Assembly (NCBI GenBank): GCA_916700875.1
Contig: CAKAKS010000032.1
Location: forward strand, 8,557,001 to 8,621,000
Origin: Sebastes aleutianus
Lineage: Eukaryota > Chordata > Actinopteri > Perciformes > Sebastidae
DNA length: 64,000 nt
Direction of reading: 5' to 3'
In this document: piece after piece, positions 54,784 to 64,000 of the stretch
Layout of the letters: every line of letters begins with the position of its first letter
How positions within the stretch are numbered: the first letter of the stretch is position 1
The notes under the pieces: generated by a model
The model's input: only the letters and a program-made list of their open reading frames with translations
The model's database searches: none
What the model was told of the DNA's origin: nothing
Program-made: the position numbers and the translations under genes

Positions 54784-57700
54784 ATGGGAAGTCATTCTCA
54801 GCCTGTGAAAACATTTGTTTAATATCCTCCGTGGCTCTGGAGGAGCTTTGTCAAGTCTGAGAAAAAACAACCTTGATGATGTCATCGTCTTTGTTATTGT
54901 CTTTACTTGGGCAATAATAGATTACATAAGTATAACAGGAAGCCTGTGTCACAAACTGGAGGTGTGGAGTTTGAAATATGTGAGCTTTAAGCAGTCAGGG
55001 ATTTTGTAATGGAAGATACTTTTTAGTTGCATTATGGGAATTGTATGACCTACCATTTTGGAGCTTAACCCATACACAGGTCTAAAAGTCAAGCTACTTC
55101 TGGCTCTGCTGCTTTGATGGTGAAATTTTTTTTTTTTTAAATCTGTTTATGTAACTGTAGACATGACACATGATTTTGCTGGAGTACCCCTTTAAGGTCA
55201 GAATGTTGACATTTGTGTGGTATATAGATGGAAATGGAGGCGAACACAACTGGAACAAGTGAAAAAAACAGATACCATACGCTAACTGCAGTGCTGAGCT
55301 ATATATTGACAACAATGTTAGGATTCAAATTATGTCTTCCTCCTGTAATTCACCTTCCCCAGTGAGACAACTGAATTATTTTAGACCACCTCCACGCCTC
55401 GTTTTTTCTCTCTTTTCTCTCTATTCCAATTAATTTATGGTAATGACAACAACACTTTTCACAAATACTGGGTGTAATAATTCTAGGAGGCCAACATATG
55501 CAACAGTACATTTTGTACAAATAGATTACATATGTTGTTTCCTCATAGTTATACTGTCTTCACATTTGATAATGTCTGGGATAGAACGGTTCAAATATAA
55601 AGCTATTGTTTCTCTATACAACATCACACAGTGTTTATCTGTAGTTTGCAATCCTATATCATCAGACGAGATTCAAGATCTTTGCGCTCAACGTGAATGC
55701 TTTTTTATGCCCATTGACAACGTTTTCAGATTCTTGCTCTCTACAATATCTATGCATGCCATGCCGATGGTATTGTAGGGATTTATGGTTCCCTGCATTA
55801 AAAGTCAATCCACCAACCCAACCTCTAGACCCTTATGGCATGTGTCCACAGGATCCGTCATTTCCACGCTTCACATTCATTGTCTATATAAGCAGCCGTG
55901 CAATGCATTCTGGTGGCGCAGCATTGAGTTTCAAGTCACTATTCACTCCTCATTTGCATAAAGATGAGGTCTAGGCTACTTTACGCAAAGCAGGGGCGTC
56001 CAATGCGACCTGTCACCTCTGGAAACTCCAGAAAAACTAAACTAACCATTATTGATCTAAAATGAAGACAGATTCAGCACCTGCATGATTTGTTTCTTGC
56101 CTCAAATATTTTCAGAAACACATTTTGGTTAACTATTTCCGTACTATACAAAAAAAAAAAAGGTTTCCAAACTAGCTGCCATGTTGGTTCCAGTTTGAAA
56201 ACTGGGAGCACCAGCCCATGAGGGAAAAAGTTCATCCAATCAGGTGCCTTGTGTCTAGTGGCAGCCCATCAAGCGTCCAATGCTGGGAAGCGACGCAACC
56301 CCTCATGTCCAAAGAAAAGCCCATGTGGACACGTACCAATACTCTCTGCCTTGCTACACAAAGTGCACACTGCTTTCAGCATTGGCACTGAATGTTGGCA
56401 TTGAACGTAAATTGCGAGGTGCAGATTTTCACAGTATGGACATAATTCCTGAGATATTTTGCATATCGTAAGGCTCATTGTATTGGTTACCTAACTTGCA
56501 CATTCAAAACCTGATCATCACATGTTCTTCCATTATGCTGCCATCAATAGAGGCCTGATTTCACACAAGATGGCAGTCGCCTTTGAACGCCAAACTGGAC
56601 CGAGCATCGGCTGAATTATAACATATTTTCCCCAGCCTTCGCCTCTCACTGGACTGCAACTGTGGTTGTCGGATTATTTGTCCAAAAAAGGTGTTTGCTG
56701 AGTTCGGTGTTCTTTTCCAGCAAAGTCGTGCCTCACATTCATTCACAGTTACACACATTCACCCTGCAGATTTCAACTGTCAGCTGCTGGGAGCTTCCCA
56801 GTACACCAAGACTTTTACACTAACCTGCCAATTGAGGAGCATTACAGCACTTAGTTATATCTAATATACAAATATCTTGCTCTGGGGCTTCCTAACAGTA
56901 GATTATTGCTACCGATTAACACTTTTGTAGCCTGCTGAGGATTTTAAATTGAATTTATTCCCTAAATAGACCCATATTAGGTCCATAGAGTTATTTGGTT
57001 AAACCACTAGGATGGAGAATTGAAATAGAAATGATTACAGTAAAATCTACCCCTTTTCATCCTCTAATAGGTATAATGAGCTGGTCCCTGGGTGGCCCCA
57101 GACCCTCATTTTGAGTTGTGGTGATTTAGGTCACCCCTCCCCACAGATAACAACATGATAAATGGAGAGAAGGGAGAGAAATAACACGGTGTGTATGTAA
57201 AGTTGACAGGTGTTGGAGTTGCAGGGTCATTACCACCATAATCACCCAGTAATGACACACTGGGAGAAGTGGGAACAAAACACTCCCTACTCTCTTTTTC
57301 TCCGCGTCTCCCTACCTCTCTCCACCTCTCCATTCTGACCTTGCGGCAATCAATCAGTGTGCAGCCGATTCATCCCTGATTGCAAACTGCGTGCGCACCA
57401 CTGTCTTTGTGTGAAATGGGATTAGTCAAGAACGTGGTTTGGCAGTCGTGATTTTGAGCTGCGTGTGAGCGACCGTTTAGAGTGTGTGTTCAGGTTTGTG
57501 CGTGACGAGTCTAGAGGAAAGTGGATGTGACATGTGGCATGCTTGGTGGGCAGCAGCGTGACAGTGTGTTGCAGGGAAGCGGAACACACACGCACATCGA
57601 AGCACACTGAACAACCTGTCACCGTCGCATTGGAAGCTTTTAGCACTTCTTAGCAGAGCAGTCTTCCTTGAGACTGTGAAAAGACACATCACACCAACAC

Positions 57701-58121
57701 AGACCTGCATAGGCAGTCACACTGGGGAATAGAAGCGGATGTGCAGTCAGAAAACATGTTTCAGATCAGACCAGATTTCAGGCATTCGGCCACGGAGTGA
57801 CAGAGCTCTTCCGAATAAAAAGGCTATCGTGTTTTTTCAGCAATTGAAACATAATTTGCTGCAGCGGGATCCAAAGTGTGTTCTTCAGGCTGAACTTGGA
57901 TTTAAAATATGATTTGGTTAGTTCTAACATTGTTCTAGGTTACTGAACAGGCTATCTAGTAAATTACTATTTATTCTCTGATCTATTTTTCCTATAAAAC
58001 ATGTCTGATTTTTACAATATAAGGGAGTTTCCTATTAGCTCACCTGCTCTATATGACCATAGGCTTATCCCTATGTTTGACAGCCACACACACATTGCAC
58101 TGCATGCAGATACCCTGTCCA
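54784..58121. other. Non-coding DNA; part may be an unrecognised dispersed repeat
   Basis: The block at about 55750-56330 has the look of a fish interspersed repeat (a run of short GC-richer segments, CTCCAGAAAAACTAAACTAA, ATGTTGGTTCCAG), but no second copy is in the window, so I do not mark its limits. The 113-codon frame at 55437-55778 and the others show no known domain. Confidence 0.35.
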
Positions 58122-58672
58122 TCCCATACACTGTATGTAAGAAGTGGCTGTAGTCACCGGGATGTCACCCATTGGTTTGTGGACTGCCGTTTTGAAGCTT
58201 CAAGTTGGGCATTTTGGCCATCGCCGTCTTGTTCTTTGAGTACAACCGAACACTAAATAAGACATTTTTAGGTGATCAAAAGGTGAAAGGGTTAAAGTTC
58301 TAAGACGAAAATGCAGACAACACCTAGACCGGACAAAGCTGTCATAACGACCTGTCGATCACAAAGTACCCATGCCCTACAGTATACCCTGCTTTATCGT
58401 CTATTTGACTCTGAATTGGACCATAATTTACTAAATGAACATCATGCTGTATTGAAGAAGACTTGAAATTAGCGATTGAGACCATAAAGTCATGTTTACA
58501 ATGTTTACTGAGGTAATAACTCAAGCGGGAGGTAGGGTCATTTTCTCATAGACTTCTATACAATCAGAATTATTCTTGCAACCAGAGGAGTCGCCCCCTG
58601 CTGGCTATTAGAAATAATGCAAGTTTAAGGCACTTCAGCATTGGTTTCACTTTTCAGAGGTTGCCCACTGGT
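58122..58672 (+). mobile_element. Unclassified dispersed repeat, second copy
   Basis: Partner of 41875-42458 in the same orientation, with more substitutions and no visible target duplication. It starts CCCATACACTGTATGTAAG and ends near CACTTTTCAGAGGTTGCC. Confidence 0.75.
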
Positions 58673-60293
58673 CTTTACACTTGGCCATGGTTGGACAAAG
58701 GACTTGTTAAGGACTAACTGGGGCTAAACATTATAAATGTTCAAAGATTTTGGTGGTTGCATTGATGATTAAGGGTATACCAAATGACTATTTACATCAT
58801 CAAAAACAGATTTTTTTTAGGCCACTTGGGGGCAGTGGAAACATGCTGTGAACACAGCATTATATCAAGTTGATGTTGCTTATTTACAGGTTCAGCAGCC
58901 ATGGGGCAACATGACATTTTCAGCCATCATGCTTTTGTTGGCTTGTTTGTGTCCATCCGAATGTACTGTAAGTCCAATATACGTGCTCTATTAGCTCTGT
59001 TTTTGGTCTCTACCATCTCCTTCGGGAAATATCTGGGTCTTTAGCTGCTAAATGTTCCACTATGTTCACCGGCTATAGTCCCAATGTGTGTGTCTGTTGT
59101 TTGGTACCAAGCAGGTATTGTACAGTGGGGTTTTAGAGCATTTTCCTTTTGAAAGCAGCTGCCTGCGGCGGCCAAAAAAACATGAGTGGTGAGAGTGAAC
59201 CACAATAGTAAATTTGCAGACTGTACAGCTAAACAATAAGCCGAAACTCGCTATAAAGCTCTGTAAAGCTGAGGGGAGCTGCAGATTCAGGTGAATTATT
59301 TGTAGATTCATCACTACTTTGAAATTAGATTAGATGAATCAATAATGAAAATAATTTTGAGTGCAGGTCTAATTATTATAATATTTTTTAGGACTTACTT
59401 ACAGTTGTCGTTACTTAAAAAAAAGTTTTTTGATGGGGATCCACACCACTTTGTATCTCTCTTATTGTCTCAACGTATATAAGGATAAGGATGCTACACC
59501 ACATTTTAGATATCTACACTACCTTAATGCACTCTAAAAATGGCAACCAAGTTTAGTGTTATATTCTCTAAAGTCAAGCTGTTTTAAGCAATTACTACGC
59601 TGCACAGTAGTTGTCTGCTACGCTGCTATTTCTGTGGCAGCTCCATTATAATGGCGGGAGGTTGAACAGCTGGCTGTCACTTATCTTAAGGTGAAGATAA
59701 CCTGATTCATTAAAGTTTAAATTTAGGAAGGGCACAGTTGTGGTGAGCTGTCATTGTTTACTAGCTATTTTGGTTTTTGCTTAACCTTTTCCACTCTGGC
59801 TGCAAATTATGTTGTTTTCGCTCCTACTCACATTTTCTCATCAACACACTGATTCTTTTTAAATTAGTGTGTTTTGTTCTTTTTTCTGCACAATGATCTG
59901 TCTTGTAATTACAATCCATCCACCTAGGATGCTAAAATGCAGAAAGTCTTTAAGTTTTCAGACTTACAGCTCTGTGGATGGACTGAATTTATGGTTTGGA
60001 CAGAGGCGGTCGGTATGTTTATACTGGATGAGTTGTGAACTGCATGCAGTTACGAGTGCATAAGCCAAAAAAGCTGAGGAAAGCAAGACTGCTAGGGGTG
60101 ATGATACTACTGAAGTCAAGCAATATAGACTTAAACACAACAGGTTAGACCCAGGGACTATTCTGATGTGTTTTCGTGTGTGTCAGGCAGTGCTCGATGT
60201 GCGCCAGTATTTACTGTGGTACTGGCACTTCTATACTTTACTCTGGCTTACCGTGACATTTCCTTGTGCTCTTTTCTGCCCTCTTCATATCAG
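58673..60293. other. Non-coding DNA; possible further repeat
   Basis: About 58800-59330 has features of a fish repeat (CACTTGGGGGCAGTGGAAAC, CGAAACTCGCTATAAAGCTC), recalled only from general experience. Without a second copy here I leave it unassigned. No gene was recognised. Confidence 0.35.
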
Positions 60294-60354
60294 GTTATTT
60301 GGGCGACTCAGCCGTATGAACATAAATACAATGTGGAGAGCATCTGGACGAGAA
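60294..60354 (+). other. Possible small exon (speculative)
   Basis: A pyrimidine-rich run (TTTCCTTGTGCTCTTTTCTG, then CCCTCTTCATATCAG) ends at an AG acceptor at 60292-60293. The next 61 bp read, in one frame, IWATQPYEHKYNVESIWTR, with an unbiased amino-acid mix unlike the surrounding low-complexity frames. A weak donor (GAA|GTGAAG) follows at 60355. The frame closes at TGA a few codons after that. I do not recognise the peptide. If the first-exon hypothesis at 18.75-19.81 kb is right, this could be an internal exon of the same gene, but a chance frame is equally possible. Confidence 0.2.
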
Positions 60355-62969
60355 GTGAAGTCACGTGATGTCCCTCTGTGTGTGTTGTAATCCGAGCTTC
60401 TCTGTGCTTTGTTGACATAGCCGGGCCGGCCGTGCATGCCTTTTGGTGCATATTTAGGGCTTTTAGTGCACACGGCTGCTGCTCTGCGCTCATACGGCAG
60501 TTACAGCTGATATCGCTGTCCCGACCAAAGGTGTCGTTGTGGACGCACAACACCCACCCTCAAGTTAACACTGTTAGCTCTGCCAGCACTTTTGCCATTA
60601 TTTTTACTTTTAGTGCTGCTAGCACTGTTAACTGTGAGCCGCCAGCTCGCCGTTGACATGTTTAGAGCCGTTGGAGGCAATAGAAATGCTTGTGATCCCG
60701 TAATTAGCACCTTTAACACTATGGGTAACTATGCAAACACACCGCCTTAACCCTGTAATGTTTCAGTTGGAAGATTATTGGAGTATTATAGGCCTACTAT
60801 AGAAGATGCATAGCCCAAGTATAATAATATAACAATACAATCACAGCTGATTATGACTGACACTGTAAAACATGCTTAAAGAAATAATGAATTAATAGGA
60901 TTAAGTAGCAAGTGATTGCTTATACTGGCTGATATACAAGCCAGCATGTGAATAAGGGGAGAACTGCCACTTCAAGCACTGGTGTCAGGGAGAGAAATGA
61001 AGATTGTGTAGGCGTGTGCATAAATGTTTCTCCATGTGGGAGAATGCTTGTCAGCAATGAGCGATTGTCTTTTTGCCTGTGGAAAAAAAAAGAGAGGACC
61101 AGACTGAGGAACCCCGTGTGTATATGTTTGTGCTTGTGTGTGCACTCGGTTATTCAACAAGGAGCTGCCCTCCACGGCTAAAGCACGGAAACACGGTTTC
61201 AATGCCATTTTTGGCAGACAGACGGCGGTTAGTTAAGAATCTGCAAGCTGAAAAAGGTAGACTGGGCTCCCTTGGCTGTGTGGTTCTGAGAAAAGGATAA
61301 TTTTTCTGAGATATATAAGGGGGGGGGGCATGCCTACGTGAGTTTGCACGAGCATATTTTTGTACGTTCACACACAATTACTGAAGTAATTGACAAGTGA
61401 TTATTTAATAATATGCAATTACGCTGCAATATTTTCACACAACAGTTTGAAATGAGCTTTAACTACGATTTTGTGTACTGGCTTTGACTGTGCAATGGGA
61501 CTGGGAGTGTGTGTGTGTATGCAGCCGTGAGAGCCTGCACAAAATAGCAATTAGCTGTACAGCGTAATGTGCATGAACTGAGCTCTCAATTAGAAGCAGT
61601 TCACTTCATTTATTATTCTCATAAAATTTACTGCAGGTGCAAGCACACTGTGGAGCTGTGTGTGTGTGTGTGTGTGTGTACAGTGTGTTGGTGTTTGTTT
61701 GCTAACCTGTGCATGCGTGCTTTTGATGGCCTTTTTTTGTGTTTGCAGCTTTCATACATCATCTCTGGGCTGACATTGCTAAAGACACTGTTCTGATTAA
61801 TCATCTACACACACAGACACGAATACAAACATAAAAGCTATAGCTACACACACACACATTGTAATTCAAGGTTATGGTCCAGTTATGTTGTCTTTAGCTC
61901 TGAGTACATCCGAAGGTGACATTGTTTTGGCAGAGAAAGGGCGCGTTTGCAGCTTGGGATCTTTGTGTGCGTTTGTACATGTGTGTCCATGAGTGTTCTT
62001 ACTGTACGTCACCAGGGTATTTAAAGATAAAGAAAAGCATAGAAGCTATTCATGAGCATTGATTTTATTTTATTTAGAACCCTCACCTTCATAGGAGGCT
62101 TTCTGGTTGCACATTGCTTATGTCTAGTGTGAATGCATAATAGGCAGAGAGGTCTGCAAATTAAGTGAGTAGGCTAATATGTAATAGCTTACTAATAATG
62201 AGTCACACTGAATATCCAGAAATCAGACAAAGACTGAGAGGAGGAGGATGATGAGTTCTTTAGCGACAACAATCCAAACGTGCTTTAGGGAGAAAAAAAC
62301 AGGGACAAGATGACCTATTTTAAAAAAGAAAGCATTCTGTCACTTTTGTATGATTTTTTTTGCTGCTTCGAAAAGACAGCGAGACAGCCTCCATTGAAGC
62401 TACTTTGACAAATAACAGTAAAGTGGAGGAGGCAATGATAACAGAACACCAGAAATGGGATTTCAAACTCCTAATGATCAAAACAACCCACTGCTCCGAA
62501 GGATGTCGCAGTGGCTTAATCCCGTGAATGTCACAGCGAGATAACCCTTGCTGAGGATACAGTCCGTATTTTTACATTTTCATCTCTGGATGCAAGATTC
62601 AAATGTCAGACCAAAAAATAAATGATATTTCCTTTATCTACTCAGTAGCGCTGGCTTAGCAGTGAGCATCTTGTATCAATATTGTGTCTAGATGTGACTA
62701 CAGGATTACATGTTAATACTTTAATAAACATTTTAAGTGCCAGTAACAATGATTTATCGCTATGATGTAAAAAGCAACAAACTGTATTCATGTCTTATGT
62801 TAAAGACAGTTTTTTATAGTGTTTAATGACTTTACATAGTAATACATATTAAAGCTAATATAATGAATATTTTTGCTTCTAGTGATGAATTCACATTTAA
62901 TTACCACCTGACTCTACAGAGATTTATTGCGTCTTTTTATACCATTGTTTTGGATTCCGTGCTCACAAT
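60355..62969. other. Non-coding DNA with simple repeats
   Basis: Contains a G-run at 61321-61328, GT at 61657-61679, short CA runs and a CpG-containing part at 60420-60680. No supported gene or transposon boundary. Confidence 0.4.
61657..61679. repeat. (GT)n microsatellite, about 11 units
   Basis: Uninterrupted GT run. Confidence 0.9.
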
Positions 62970-62972
62970 TTA

Positions 62973-63004
<32 letters not shown>

Positions 63005-63718
63005 TAATAATATAATAATAATAATAATAATACTTCAGATTTATAAAGACAAAAATAATAAAATTAAAGAAACAAATTAAATAAAATGAAATGTCAACTA
63101 AGAAATAAAAACATGGGAGTGGTTCACATGGTGGTTTGAATGATGGCAATGTGGGGGCATTTTTGATATTGATGGTTAATGAGTTCCACAGAGAGGGGGC
63201 AACAAATGAAAATGCCCTGTCACGCCAGGTTCGGCGCTTGGTCCTAGAGGCTTGCAGGAAGTTGGTATCAGCAAACCTGAGGCATTGGGAGGGGCCATGC
63301 TGGTGGAGTAAGCTGGAGAGGTAGGGGGAAAACAGGTTGTTGAGGGGCTTATTGGTGGTGAGCAGAATCTTGAAGTTTATCCTGTGTTTAACCGGGTGCA
63401 AGTAGAGGACATGGAGGACTTGAGTGATGTGATCACTTGAGTTGGTACTGGTCAGTAGGCGGGCAGCAGTGTTCTATACGTACTGGAGTTTGGTGAGGAC
63501 TTTGTTTGTGGTTCCATAGAGGATACTGTTGCAGTAGTCTGGATGCCTGGATGTTACAAATGAATGTGTGAATGAGTGTTTCTGCAGCAGTAAGTGACAG
63601 TGAGGTTTGGAGACGGGCAATGTTACCGAGGTGGAAGAAGGCTGTTCTGGTGATGTGGTTGGGATGGGGCAGGAATGAGAGGGTGGGGTCAAGGATGACT
63701 CCAAAGTTGCGTATTTAA
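62970..63718 (-). pseudogene. 5'-truncated L2-type LINE, broken ORF2 end
   Basis: On the minus strand from about 63710 the translation runs RNFGVILDPTLSF, then TRTAFFHLGNIARLQTSLSL and TAAETLIH, shifts frame near 63560, then gives SFVTSRHPDYCNSILYG, then TTNKVLTKLQYV. A TAG at 63474-63476 interrupts the same frame, which continues as NTAARLLTSTNSSDHITQVL, then HPVKHRINFKILL, later DRAFSFVAPSLWNSL and APTLPSFK. This block order (GVI.D, FVTSR.DYCNS, AAR.LT, H.P..L, RI.FKIL, DRAF...P.LWNSLP) is the conserved 3' end of L2-like LINE ORF2. One frameshift and one stop make it dead. It ends in an (ATT)n tail on its own strand, as expected for this group. The motif ATTTAAA on both sides may be the target duplication. 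Confidence 0.85.
62974..63030. repeat. (AAT)n microsatellite, tail of the LINE
   Basis: About 18 AAT units with two interruptions, at the 3' end of the minus-strand LINE. Confidence 0.9.
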
Positions 63719-64000
63719 AATCTGCAAATGTTCTAGTTCACCCTTTCCACATATCAGCATTGTTTTCAGCCAAAAAGCTTTAAACATACAACGTACGTTA
63801 TCAACTAGCTGGTGAAAATTTAGGTGGATATTGCAGCACAAGAGAATCTTAATTAAAGAGTACCTCAATTGTATAAGGTGATAATAAGATCATCTTGTGC
63901 TTACAGCTAATGCAGGTTTCATTCAAAATATAGGCAAGATGATTGATCTCTTCTTAGCCCTGTCACCTAACAGCAAACATACTCTTTAAATATTTGGTAA
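63719..64000. other. Non-coding DNA, nothing recognised
   Basis: AT-rich right edge of the window with no supported feature. Confidence 0.4.

Noticed and set aside
55437..55974. Overlapping 113- and 93-codon frames
   Set aside because: They have no known domain and extend into sequence that looks like a dispersed repeat.

Overview
This window looks like nuclear DNA of a ray-finned fish, most likely a percomorph-type teleost. The base for this is an intact Tc1/mariner element, tRNA-derived SINEs with typical teleost tails, many short hAT-like and TTAA-flanked non-autonomous DNA transposons, decayed LINE fragments and abundant CA/GT microsatellites. There are no bacterial operons, no CRISPR array, no rRNA and no functional tRNA gene. 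The only convincing complete protein-coding sequence is the Tc1-type transposase near 25-26 kb. Almost every other open frame is a chance frame or lies inside a repeat.

Layout. 0-18.3 kb: intergenic DNA packed with decayed transposons: a LINE remnant, a dispersed repeat here called R1 that carries a 68-bp tandem expansion, fold-back elements, and TTAA-flanked elements at 3.3, 6.6, 8.2, 13.5 and 15.8 kb. 18.3-18.6 kb: a full-length tRNA-type SINE with a target duplication. 18.75-19.81 kb: a CpG- and purine-rich block that ends in a good splice donor. It is best explained as the non-coding first exon of a plus-strand gene. If so, much of the remaining 44 kb would be first intron, but the gene cannot be named from this window. 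21.7-33 kb: a hAT MITE with a perfect 8-bp duplication, the Tc1 element, an L2-type LINE fragment, another R1 copy and nested MITEs. 33.28-33.97 kb: a 50-bp minisatellite. 36-50 kb: more MITEs, including a hAT element with a SINE inside it and a directly repeated pair at 47.6 and 49.8 kb. 51-54 kb: microsatellites and a purine-rich tract. 54-64 kb: a hAT-like element, a second copy of an unclassified repeat, a possible small exon at 60.3 kb and a 5'-truncated minus-strand LINE at the end.

No cooperating set of genes is visible and I do not see a new biological system. The most useful observations are the intact transposon with its asymmetric inner repeats, the candidate first exon, the two tandem arrays, several datable nested insertions, and a few repeat-free stretches with octamer or homeodomain-like motifs that may be conserved enhancers. 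Copies were compared by eye within the window. Superfamily labels rest on terminal repeats, target duplications and general knowledge of fish repeats, not on a database search.
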